From Edolisoma coerulescens (Eukaryota > Chordata > Aves > Passeriformes > Campephagidae): 64,000 bases of DNA. This document shows, one piece after another, positions 45,439 to 57,600 of this stretch. Made by a program: the position numbers and the translations under genes. The notes below the pieces were generated by a model. It worked only from the letters and a program-made list of their open reading frames with translations. It searched no databases and was not told the DNA's origin. Within the stretch, counting starts at the first letter, position 1, and every line of letters begins with the position of its first letter. The stretch is taken from the NCBI GenBank assembly GCA_013397115.1, contig VWZW01005387.1:1441381-1505380 (forward strand), read 5' to 3'.

Positions 45439-48400
45439 GTGTCAGAGTCCTCAGGTAGACAGTTCATTGCATAATCTCCTCAGACTTCAGGTGTTGATTC
45501 ATCTGCAAGCAATACCACCGGCACAAACCTGAGTTTCTGGCTCTGCTAGCTACTAAGCTGCTAACTGCATTTGGCAAACACGTTTGCCAATCTTCTGATA
45601 ACAGGGAAGTGAGAATTCACTACACTTAGCTTTGCATCTTTCCTCTTGAAGGAAAAAATTACCACAATGCCTGGGAGAAATTATTGCACTGTGAGGGAGA
45701 TCTCAATAGCTGATGGAGATGAAACAAAGTTAGGCTTGGGGTTGGCTGAGGGGCTGTATGTAACTACACGACTGCAACCCACAACAACAGTCCCCTGATG
45801 TTCAGTTCTGCCCCTGTTGAATTAATATCCTTCTATAATAGAAATCTATTTTATATTCTTGGCAATATGGTACACTTAGGTCCACTTACCCAGCAAGGAT
45901 GACAGTTCCACATTTTCAGTATGTTGTAAACTAAATACTGACATGCATGTCAAATACTACTTAGAAAAACAAAGTAAAATATATGGAAGTTCAAAAAAGC
46001 ATTTAAACTTTTAAAAATAAACATAGGTCTTTATCAACGGTACATAAGGTTTTGTATCATAGTTTACATTGAAAAGGGCCTTACTGAACAGAGCAAATTA
46101 GTTGAACTGACTGATTCTGTTTTCATCATGTCCCAAAGATTCTAACACTGCAGCCCACTCATCCTTGCTTAACTGATTAGAAATCAAGAACTGGTTAGGA
46201 ATTAAGGAGAGAGGAAACATTAAATTTATTTAAGGCTTCAGTCATCAGTTATTTTCATCACTAACTATCCAAACTCAGTTACTGACATTTTTAAATTAAC
46301 AGGTTATTGCCTCATCAGCTCAGATGCAGGTTGGTTCTTTCGGGAGACAGCCTGCTCACATGACGATGTTTGTCATTTTCATTCAAGACCCAAAGAGCTA
46401 CTCTAACGTTAATATTTAAAAAAACAAACCAAACAAAAAGAGTCTTCACTGCCTGATGCACACTGGGCCACACACACTTCCAGTCAAACACACTTTTACT
46501 CCAGGTAAACAAAGCCTTCAGGAAGAAAAGTCAGCCAAGCTAGATTGTACAAGATGAAAAATTCTATCTGGGGCTTTAAATGCCTATGTAGTCCCTAAAG
46601 GCTGGTCTGAACATATGACAAATGTTGCTGCACAACTGAAAAAGAAGCATAATCCAAAATTTAGCCCTTCAGCCCTTGACAGGAAAATTACTGACGTATA
46701 CATGGCAGGGGGCAAGGGTGAAGCGAGACATAGGACAAGAACTCTATCACAGGAACTGTTTTGCAGTCGTGACAAAAACAGTATTATTGACATTGTGTAA
46801 GGTACTACTACTGACTGTCACATTCAAGAAAAGGACATGAAAAGCTCTCCTGGGAGAATAGACAATGAAAGGGCAGTCCAAAAAAGAATGGAAGTACAGA
46901 GCATTGACATAAACATTTCCAAAAATCTCGGGTTTCTGGGGGGCAAGGCTACTGCAGAGAGAGCATGCATATACTGAACAAAACTAAGCAGGGACAACAA
47001 AGAAGTCACATAAGTAGAAGGACTGACAGATTTACATAAGGATGGGACTACCATAACTTTTTAACTTATTAGAAGTAAAACCTTTTATAAGCTGAGAAAG
47101 ATTTCTGAAAATTCTACTAGAGATTCTTCCAATACTGAAAATCTGAAAGTTTCAAGGACTAGCAACCTCCCACCTTTATGAGCCAGAAGAAATTATATCT
47201 GCATGGCCAAAAATAAACAAAATTTCAACTAAACACATTGTCTGATCTGAAGGAATGCATGGGATGGCAATTAGACCAAGGGAAATGAAAACGCCCATTA
47301 GGAGGACTGAGTAGTTTTCACATCCAGAGTAATGTCAAAAGCAAAACACCTGTACTCTCTTGATCTAATTTGCAAAAAAGTCCCCATGAGAAATAAAGAC
47401 AGATAGTGAAGAAACACTGAAAGATGAGGATTTTTTTAACTCAACAACTTTAAAATTTGTATTTCAAAAAATTCAAGTCCTTACCACTAACGGACATGGG
47501 AACACTATGTCATAGGGGCACTGTTTACTGTTTTCCTGCATCACTGACAACTTTTTTTCCTCATCCCAAAACCCCTTGTTCTTGTTTCTCAAAATAAACA
47601 ACCAGTTTGGCTCCTGAACATGATGATTAAGGGTTAAAATCTTTGAGGTTATCTTTACATAATCTTAAAAAGAGGATTACATACATCACTGTAAGAGTCA
47701 CCATCCTTGTAGTTATAATCTTCCTAAAAATCAGAGGATTAATTCTGCCAGGGCTACAATCACCACACATTCCCAAATATGAACTCGCTACACCTCTTTA
47801 TTCAAGCTCTAGGTTAAACTTCATTGGTCTGAAGTATGTGAAGCTTTACTTTCAGAACTGTTTCATCAACACATACAAATACCACCCCCAGCCTCAAAAT
47901 TCCTGGACAACAAAATTTTACAGACTCTGGAGAGCCCCATGTAGACCATAGTGATCACAACACTTCTGTCTAAACCATCCTCATCATACATAACTGTCAC
48001 ATCAACTGGAAGAGTACAACATAGTTATTAACTCCTACAGCTGATATTTTAATGTTACTTCAGTTGTAGATATTATTTTGGGTAACTATATATCGATTAG
48101 GACAAAATAAGACCCAAACAAAACCATGGAATGGACAATATGGTAGTCTATTTAAAAAATTAAAGGATCATTTTCTAATTCATGCAAATCAACAGTTTCA
48201 CGGAAGTCAGTCTTGTTAACAACATTTATAAAATTTACACTTCTGTGAACAATATTCTCTAAATCTCAAAGTGCTATTAAAACATCAGAAATAAAAGGGA
48301 ACCACAACAGTGAATACTTCATATATTTATTTTTCAGTCATTAGCAGAATAATTACTTATTCACAGAAAAGCAGGTCATTTTAAATTGCATTATTCATCT

Positions 48401-50105
48401 GGCAATGAGTGCACCTGGTGCAGGTATTTCTTGTGAAGCTGGAAGTTAAAAAGTATCACTGGAGCAGCAAATACACATTTATAAATTTCCTGATGCTGTG
48501 AACCAGTAACTGAGGAGATAGTTCACGAATAATCAAGGCACTCAGACGTAGAAGAGTACACCCACCAAGAGAGAAAACCATTTCCTTACTCATATGATAC
48601 CACAAGGATCAAGTTAGGAATAAAACAAACAAAAAAAAGTACCAGTATAGTATGGTCCAATTACCTGTGATATCATTTCATAACACATGGAAAATCCCAT
48701 CACAGAAAACAGCTAAAATTTTTTGTTGTTTTATTCGTGTACTTTAATTAATTAATGTAAAAAGGTCAGTTAATGCTAAAGGTTGGAAAACTGAGCAGTG
48801 ATTTCAGGAGGCTGTAGGGGTCAGAATCTCTGTACTGTAGCTATTCTGATCTTCTGAGTGCGAGGTATGGGAAGAAAAGATTGTTGGGAAACTCTGCCCA
48901 TGGTGGAGCATGAAGTACAGGGTGACAAAGCAACCCTGTGAGAGCATCTTCCAGGAAAAGACAGTTGTTCCACTATGTTAGGGAGCACAGGAAACCATCC
49001 ACACTTCTAGTCCTGCCTCCAGGCCGTCTTCTTCCACCAAAGAAACAAGGCTGGGGTGGGGCGAAGGGAGTTATGACACTGATGAAAATCAGCAAGTATA
49101 GGGTTGGAAGCAAGTTTCTTGATGTAAAAATAAGAAAAAAAAAAAAAAAAGGAAAAAATGCCTTTTCTTATGTCAGATGCAAGTAAGTTTCTTAATCAAT
49201 TTCTTTCCATTCATATTTTCAAAACCCATAATTTTTATTCAACACAATTCTGATTGAAGTCCATTTCACTATTTATCAACAATAAAAATAGTGATGATTT
49301 TGTCAGAGCTAATTGAACACATGTCTAATTAACAGGGGCTTTTAAAACAAACCCAAATCGGTATTTCTTTCAGAGAGAACCAGTAACTCTATTATCATTA
49401 AAAAAAGGCAGGTTTCTCCCTTTCCCATTGCGAAACTTTCAGCTCAGTAATTCGATATGCACAAACAGAAACCAGATCTGAAACAGAACTGGAGAAATAT
49501 CTGTAGACCCAAAAATGCATTGGCCTTTCTTACAATGAGCAGGATAGTAGAGTCATTTCTACAATTCCCCTTGCCCACTGCAACACTAACCAAAAAAAAA
49601 AAAATCTAAGGCTTGGCATTCCCTAAATGGATAGCTTTGATCACCAAAAGCTAAAATTACAGTTATATTTACACACAGGCAAATGGAGAACTTAAAGATT
49701 TATTTCCTTGAATGCCACAAACCTTACTGCAAACCAAATGCCACTTTAAGAAGCAATGGAAAGACTTATCAGTAAGAGATGTCTTCCACAAACACCAGTA
49801 TGGTCTTCTGAGAACCACTGAACTTTTTGCTTCCTGTTGAAGACAAAACTGATTTGTTCTTCACAAAAATTTCATCTCTCCTCCGCCATTTCAGATGTCC
49901 TCTTCCTCTTTAAGATTTACTATTACAGGCCAATTCAGAATGTCCACAGTTCCATTCTCTTTTCTGAACAAATACATCCTAACCAGGAACATACAGGGAA
50001 GCCGAATACAAATTTTGGTTTAGGCACAATGGACTAGGGATACAGACAAGACATCATGTAGGCCAAGGTATGAACTTTAATTAACCAGCAACTAATTGGT
50101 GTACG

Positions 50106-50134
50106 GGGCAAGGGTGGGGGGGGTGGGGGGGGGA
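50106..50134 (+). repeat. Poly-G tract with G-quadruplex potential
   Basis: Reads GGGCAAGGGT followed by G8, T, G9. It has four or more runs of at least three G with very short loops on the plus strand, the template strand for WWP1. It lies in the long 5' intron. Confidence 0.85.
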
Positions 50135-52079
50135 AGAAAAAATTAGCTTCCAGTAAAAAGCTACAATTATAGACATCTTACATACTTAATGAAAATATTT
50201 GCTAGTTTGATTCCTTTCAACAGAATGCCAGAATTTAAAATACTCATAAAGCTGGCCAAATGGTACCTAGACTTGCTTCAGCCACTTAGAAGAACTCTTT
50301 AACACATGCACTCTGTTACAGTCACTCTTAAAGAACATAAGAACAAACTTTAAGAAAAGAAAAATATTGTCTAGCTGTACTATTGTTTTAATTATTTCAC
50401 ATTACACATCTTTCTAGCTGCCAAGAACTTTAAAAAGGGTTATGTATAGCTGTAAATGAACATATTGTAACAGTTCAGCAGGCAGTAAGTCCCATGTAAA
50501 ATTACTAGAAGTTGCAAAAACATTGAAGAGATTTTTTTTTTCATGTCAAATAAATGCCTTGACATTCTTTAGTTAATTGAAATTAAGTAAATGAATTGAA
50601 CAAGAACTATGGAGTAATGAAGCACCATTGAGAAGCAGGTGGGTTTTTTGTCTCTCTTACACATACACTGAAAGACATGGTTCACTGGCAAAGCCCAGTT
50701 AAGTAGGGCTTCAAGGTGTGACTCCTGCTAGACACATGCAAGAAAGGCAAAGTCCAAGTTACACAAACAGCTCTAACTTTTGATTTCTAATCTGGATGCC
50801 TTACACTGAAAGTCTTGGATTCTTTCAATTTAACTTAAAAGGTCTGTTTATATGACACTGAAATGCTGGGGTGATGGGTTTTTTTTTCACAGACTAAACC
50901 AAGTTCCATGTCTTCTGGTATTCTGGCTTTTGCCCCAAGCAGCCAATACCAAACACATTTTTTTATCTGCATGAATTCAAATACTTCCTGTTTTTTAAAC
51001 CTCAATTTTTGTTGTTTTTACCTTTACTACCTTTAAATTTCAATCCTATGTATATTTTTCTCTTTGCATTTTGTAACTATATAATTTAAAATTTTTCTGG
51101 GAGATATTTTAATTATTCAACACAGAAGTACACATGAAAGCCATATGTTACAAAATAAAAAATATTTAAGAATGGAACAAAGTAGCATGCACGCTTACCA
51201 TCAGGTTTTCTGTCTTAAAATTATGCATGAAACCAAAGAACCGGAAACATTACAAATCCCAACTTCTGCAACAGTATGCTCAGTGAAGGAAAGACCATTA
51301 ACTTTTAGAATCCCTGTGAAAACAATTTAAGCAACAGTCCTTGCTCTCTAAACTGAAGGCAAAAGATGATACAAAATGTATTCAGAATCATAAAGCACAG
51401 AATAATAATTAGCCAGTAAATTTGTAAAATGCAGTGAGTAGTACTGAACAGCCTCCTCACCTAGGAAGTACCATTTGTGAAAGTATTATAAATAGTAGCT
51501 TAAGTCATTGTTTAATAGCTTAGAAAATATTAGAAATGGAAATCAGTTTTTCACTGATCATTTAAAATAATGCTAAGAGCACTGATTTTACTTCTCATCA
51601 CACAATGGAAACACACAATGACAGTACTTCTAGGACAGGATTGTAGTAAAGACCATCATTTGCTGAGCAACAAATTCTTTTCTGTGGTACCCACTGCTAA
51701 ACTTGAGTCAGACAAATACTGATGGACTGAAACGTAGGTCTCTACCTTAAAAAAAATCTAGGAGAGTTTATAAAAATGTAAAGCTAAGAACTTGAAACTA
51801 CTTAACAGAATAGTTAGCTACTTGTCAAGATCATAAGATTCCTTCAGATCCCTTTAGAACTTACTTCTTACTAAGAGTTTCTCCAGTTCCTTAGATATTG
51901 ATGAGTTTAAAATACGTATGTTAAAAAAACAGCTAGTCCATCAGGCACATAAATATTACCTATACAAACAGATATGAAAAATTTGAAAGGACAGTAATAT
52001 GTACTGTTCAAAACATTCTTAACTGCACGACACATTCTATGCTAATAGAGAATATTGGAAACTTTTTTTTTAAGTCAAA

Positions 52080-52385
52080 GCAGAGGTGCTCCAGTGCCTT
52101 AATCATCTTGATAGCCCTTAATTAAACTCTCTCCAGCACATCCATGTCTCCCTTGTACTGAGGAGCCCAGTACTGGGCACAGCACTCCAGGTGTGGCCTC
52201 GTCACCAGCGCTGAATAAAAGGGAAGGACCACCTCCCTCAACCTGATGGAGATTCTTCGTCTAACGCATCCCAGGAACCAGTCACCATCTTCGCCCCCAT
52301 GACATATTGCTGCATCATGTGCAACCTCATGTCCACCAGGACCCCCAGATCATTTTCTGCCAGCAGAATGTTTTGCTTCTCCTGT
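52080..52385 (-). mobile_element. CR1 LINE fragment
   Basis: The plus strand shows the complement of the CR1 ORF2 region upstream of the 3' end (TACTGAGGAGCCCAGTACTG, GGCACAGCACTCCAGGTGTG, CCACCAGGACCCCCAGATCA). These are standard avian CR1 blocks. Both ends are truncated. It lies in the long WWP1 5' intron, same strand as the gene. Confidence 0.85.
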
Positions 52386-52959
52386 TAAAACTCAAAAGTA
52401 CTAACAAAACCATCTTCAACTGACAATATCCCTTACTCCTTTATCTAAGGACAGCTTACAAGTATTCCCCAAAAAAATGAGTTACTTGAGGCTGAGAGGT
52501 CTGGAAAAGGACACAGATTTGCTAATTAGTCCAACAAAACAAAGGAGAAGAAAGCTATGAGAATATCCTCATACCTTCTGTTTTCATCAACATACTTTTG
52601 GGAGTGAATCTTCAGACCACACAAGTCAGGGATATAGTAGCATTTAATTTCTCATCTTTTTGCCAAGTCCACAGTACATACTGGTGGGTATAGATATACT
52701 ACTGGATTCCTCAGGATCTGCTTTCACAAGACTAGGATTTCAGCTTCAGCACTCTCCTCCTCCAAGGTTTATGAGGCCTTGCCAGTAAAACAAGGCATTT
52801 ATTTTCCCTGACAGTAAACCAACAGCTTCTCCAGAAATACTTCAACGTCCCTGATACATCGTAAATATTTTGCTACTAAGTTCCAAGTTGCCAACCCTAC
52901 AGTAGACCAACAGAGAACTGAACTGGAAAGCAAACTGTAACTCTTCTTAAAACACAGGA

Positions 52960-53073
52960 CATCCTGAGGTGGAAGAGACCCCCGAGGATCATCTCATCCA
53001 ACTCCTGACTCCACATAGTGCAACATAAAAGTTAAACACTGTATCTAAGAGCACTGTCGGAATGCTTCCTGAA
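52960..53073 (-). mobile_element. CR1 LINE tail, left half (interrupted copy)
   Basis: The plus strand has the complement of the CR1 tail (GGAAGAGACCCCCGAGGATC, ATCCAACTCCTGACTCCACA, and a block ending CTTCCTGAAC). The match stops near 53073 and resumes at about 54306 with GACAGCTTGGGGCCATGACC, which is the next part of the same consensus. It is therefore one CR1 copy split by a later insertion. Confidence 0.75.
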
Positions 53074-54305
53074 CAGGAAGGATTGGTCAATTCCCAGGGC
53101 TATGATATCATTGGTGTTTTTAAGACTTGGTGGAATGAGTCCCATGGCTGGAGCACTGGGATGGAGGGCCACAGGCTGTTCAGGAGCAATAGGCAGAGCA
53201 GGTAAGGTCAAGGAATTGCACTGTATGTGATGGAGGGTTTGCACAGCCCTTACAGTTAGTGATGATGTGATTGAGAGCCCCTGAGAGAGGATTAGGGGGA
53301 TGGAAAAAAAAAGAGTTGTTGCAGTGGGTGTCTACTACTGATACTCCAGCCAGGATATAATCACTGATGAATGATTATATAAGCAGTTTAGGGAAAACTC
53401 CTGAATTTGTAGCCCTTGCCCTTACGAAAGATTTCAATTCATATCAACTGGGAGCACCATACCAACTATGATGAGGAAGTCTTGGAAATTCTTGAAGTCT
53501 GTAGGAGATAACTTCTTGTCACATGTACTCAGTGAGCCAACTAGAAAAGATGCCTTCCCCTACTTGCTATTTGTGAATAAAGGACTCGTGGGGGAGGTGA
53601 TCCTAGGTTGCTGTCTTGGCTGCTGTGACCATGAAATGATCCTGTTTAATTTTATATCCTTCTAGGATAAGGCCACTGACCTTGTGAATGAAGGGAAGGT
53701 GGCAGATATAGTTCTGGATTTTAGCAAGGCTTTTGATACTGTTCCTCACAATATCCTTTCAGACCAGTTATCCAGCTGTGGGATGAGCAGGTTCATGGTG
53801 TGCTCAGTGAAGCGCTGTCTGAAGGGCAGAGCTCAAAAGGTTGTACCAAATGGGACTACATCTGACTGGTGACCTGTCCCAGGAGTATTCCTCAAGGCTC
53901 AGTTCCAGGGCCAGTCCTAGTCAATATTTATATCAATGATCTGGATACTAGAGCTGAATGCACCAGTAGCAAGTCGGCTGATTGGAAGCTGGGGAGGGAG
54001 GCACTGATCTCCTCTCCAGGGTATTCAGTGACAGGACATGCAGGAATGGTTCAACGTTGAGTCAGGGGAAGTTCAGACCTGACATTAGAAAGTATTTCTT
54101 CACTGAGAAAGTGGTCAAACACTGGAACAGGTTTCTTAGAGAGGTCGTCTATGCCCCAGGCCTGTCAGTGTTTAAGAGACATTTGGACAATGCCCTTAAC
54201 AACATAGTTTACCTTGCTGTCAGCCCTGAACTGCTCAGGCAGGTGGACTAGATCATCACTGTAGGTCCCTGCCAATTGAAATGTTGTACTCTATTTTATT
54301 CTTGC
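53074..54305 (+). mobile_element. Internally deleted CR1-type LINE inserted into an older CR1
   Basis: Plus-strand readings give ordered pieces of a CR1-like ORF2. First come endonuclease-domain remnants (YDIIGVFKTWWNESHGWS-like near 53095; FLKSVGDNFLSHVLSEPTRK near 53490; a SDHEM-like CCDHEM near 53630). Reverse transcriptase follows at 53684-53872 (VADIVLDFSKAFDTVPHNIL) and 53869-53980 (SIPQGSVPGPVLVNIYINDLD region). The ORF2 C-terminus is at 53990-54245 (FRPDIRKYFFTEKVVKHWNR). The thumb and connection between RT and C-terminus, and the part between endonuclease and RT, are missing. Frames shift between blocks and the FADD box is altered, so it is inactive. Confidence 0.8.
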
Positions 54306-54660
54306 AGACTGACAGCTTGGGGCCATGACCACTTCCCCGGGGAATGTGTTCCATTGCTTGACCACAGTTTTGAGATCCTTTCCAACATATACCATTCCAT
54401 GATTCAGCGGAGAACTTCTTATTAACGAACCTGGACTTTCCCAAAACAGTTTTAAGCAATTCCCTCACCTCCTATCACTGGACACCAGAAGATCAGCACC
54501 TCCTTATCTCTTCCCCATCACATGGAAGTTGTAGGCAGCAATGACATCACCTCTCCATTTCGTCTTCTCTAAGCTGAACAAACGTAGTACCCTGAGCTGC
54601 TCCTCCTAAGTCATGCTCTCTACTCCTCCTTTGGACAAATTCTAACATTCTTCATACTGG
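54306..54660 (-). mobile_element. CR1 LINE tail, right half (interrupted copy)
   Basis: Continues the CR1 complement begun at 52960 (GGGGCCATGACCACTTCCCC, then a region with TCACTGGACACCAGAAGATC and CTAAGCTGAACAAACGTAGT). It ends around 54650 in unique sequence. It is diverged, as expected of the older copy of the pair. Confidence 0.75.
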
Positions 54661-57600
54661 GTCTGATATAAACACTATTGTATTTATCTTTCTTAAGCCA
54701 AGCTATATGCATTTTCTACCCCTCCACCTCAGAAACCAAATCTTCATCTACTCCTATTGATATGGAGAGCAAGTTGTATACAAAAAATATTTTCTGCATT
54801 TTTTCAAGCACATTCATCGACCATTGCTACAAATGCTGCAGAACTGATCTGTGCATTATCTATCACATATTATCAGACGCACATTAGGGTCTAAGAAAAA
54901 ATACAGTACCATCACAGAAGTTTACAAAAACCTTTATTCCCAGGTGTTATGCAAGAGGCCCAGACAAATGACTATGATTCCAATGCACAAATCTGCCTGT
55001 TCTGTTCTGCCTTATACTTGGACCTTTTTAGCCTTGTTTTCCCTAGCAAACATCACATGCATGACTCATACTGTCCACCTGCTTCTTCCCCCTCTTCCTT
55101 TCATCTCCATCCCTCTAAGGGAATCTGTTCACCACCAGATTCAGTTAAAATAAACTGAGAAGTTATATCCTCTGAAATACTAAGTTCCCATGAGTTTCAC
55201 AAAGTTCAATAGCGTAGCAGAGGAAAGAGACACAATTTCATGTGCTTGCTGAGAAAAGGGCTGCAGCGTGAGCTCAAGCTCTGTACACTGCCTGACTCAA
55301 AAGCTACACAAACACCACAGAAAGCTCTGAATCAGTCTGAGCTGCAGCAGTGCATAGTGCCTTTTCTACTACAAGTAAGAAAGGTCTAGAACAGCACATG
55401 AAGCAAAGAACTTTAATTGTAAGAAAAGTCTGTATGGAACCTAGTTCCACTGCTACAGAGCAACTTACAGCAAAATATTTACAGTACGCGTTGCTTGCGA
55501 ATCTTAATCACAGTAATGCTTCTAAGTCCTACCACAATGTCAAATAATGAAAAATACCACAATGCTTCCTCTGTGTATTAGAGATAAAAACACATACACA
55601 GTGAAACAGAGTAAACAGCTTCCAGGTTTCTTGAACAGAACAATGGTACTTAAAGGCCAACACACATGTCAAGAAATCAGGGAAGAATATTTTCCCCTTA
55701 ATTCTAATATTTAGCTGAACAGTTCTCATATCTGCTAGAACATGTAATATGCTAGTTACACAAGTCTTTCTGGGTTGTCTTCTGTTATGGATAATCCTAA
55801 CGCTTGGTGCAAATTATTGTTTATCAGACTTGCATCAAGAGCAATGTAAAGCAATATATTAAGATAGATTGTTAGAATATGGGCAGATTTTAGTGCACCT
55901 ACACTGCAAACAGAAAACTTTACCCTAGTTACATACAGGCACTTCCATATTTAACTATATAGGTAACCTATTTTAGCAACATGGAAAATGGAGAAGCATG
56001 AGCTTCCGTACAGGCAGAGAGACTGAGCACATACCAAGAGTGCCCAGATGGCTTATAAAATCCACTTGCAGGAATTCGTGCCTGTCAGTGCCACCTTACT
56101 AGTTGCAATAGCTTTGACTGGTGTAAACACATCTCTACTGCAGCCACAGCAAAACTAGTAAACATGGAACAAGCTTAAAGATGTTAACCAAGAGTGTTGC
56201 TGTTCCTGTTACATCTCCCCCACTTTGTTTTTATGTGATATCAAAAAAGGTGACTAACGAATACCAATAATGGGAAATACATTAATAATGCCCCACAGAA
56301 TAGTTTCCCAGCCTCCCCATTGTTTTGGTAAGTCATAAAAAACAACAATTCAAAGAGGGGAAGAGAAGCCTACTCAGTGTTACCAGAAAGAGGCAGAATG
56401 GGTTTTGCACAATTTTTGTCAGTAAGACATTTGATGTGATCCACCTCTCACCAGTAACTTTACCTCAAAAAATAGCTCAAAGAAGTATAAGTAGAATTCA
56501 CTGCATGTTCTCACTCTCTTTTCTCTGAATATTTGATTTTTTAAAAGTGCTATGCAAGGCTCTTTCCAGCTGTCAATCTCAGCAGTGTTAAAACATGTCT
56601 GTCCTACTTCCCATCACAGACTGCACTAATCTTACCTATTGCAACCTGGGAGCATTCAGCCAAGCATTGTCACTTACTTTTTCAAAAACAGCCCTTCAGT
56701 CTCTACAGTGCTAGAGAATTCAATTTGATCCTTACTAAGGTTCCAAGCTGATGAATAACTCTCACTTCTTAAAACAAAGAGCTGCCTGTTTCTGCTAATT
56801 ATTTTCCAATCCAATTTTAATCTGATTCCAAAATTTAACTACAAAAAAAAAATCACAAGTGGAGAACTTGAAAATTAATAAAACACAAGTCTTACCAGAA
56901 GGGCCCAAAGCTTGACTTCACAAGGGCCAATACTGGACCACAATAGAACACTGCATATGAAGTTTAACACATCACTACAAAAGCAACAGTGAAAGAAAAC
57001 ACACTCTCATGAAGGTCAATATCCTTTCTAGTGAAAAGCTAAAGACTAAATTATAAAACTTAAAATGATTAACAGCTTATTCTTGAGAGCAACACTGCCT
57101 TGAAACCAGGTGGCTACAAAAAGTGCACAGAAAAGACCATCCAGCTTCTCACTGAAGGCTATGAAAACTGTTCCCTAATTCACACTGATTTTCAAGGGAC
57201 TTGTGAGGGTAGATACTAGAGGAAATACAAGCAAGAGAAAAGCATCTCCAGCATCCTTTACCCACAAAACATACACTTACATGATACGGTCAACAGACAG
57301 GCCTTCAGCCAGAAGAGTATTAAAAACCCTTAGTCATTCCCTAAGTCTTCTTCCATATGAATCTCTCCTCCTCTTGCTGCCCTTTTTTGTACCTTCTCCA
57401 GTTATACTGTACAGCTTTTAAGACAGGGTAGAACATGGAAAAGTTGAAAAAATACACAAAGCATTTATTCAAGCTAGGAATGCACTGTGCACATAAACAG
57501 TGGCATGACAATGTTGTCTGTTTTATTCTTTAGTCTATTCCTACATCTTCTATATGAACCTTCGAAACCACCAGTTTTTAAGCTGTGTAGTGTCAATAAA

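Noticed and set aside
46584..47054. Open readings on both strands with basic or hydrophobic composition
   Set aside because: Opposite-strand mirror frames with no domain; no splice or repeat support.
49120..49155. A17-type run that might be the tail of a processed pseudogene
   Set aside because: No polyadenylation signal or recognisable coding sequence upstream and no target-site duplication seen; treated as a simple A-rich tract.
54678..55158. Overlapping plus-strand open readings of 69-100 codons right of the nested LINE
   Set aside because: Different frames overlap the same bases and none has a domain.
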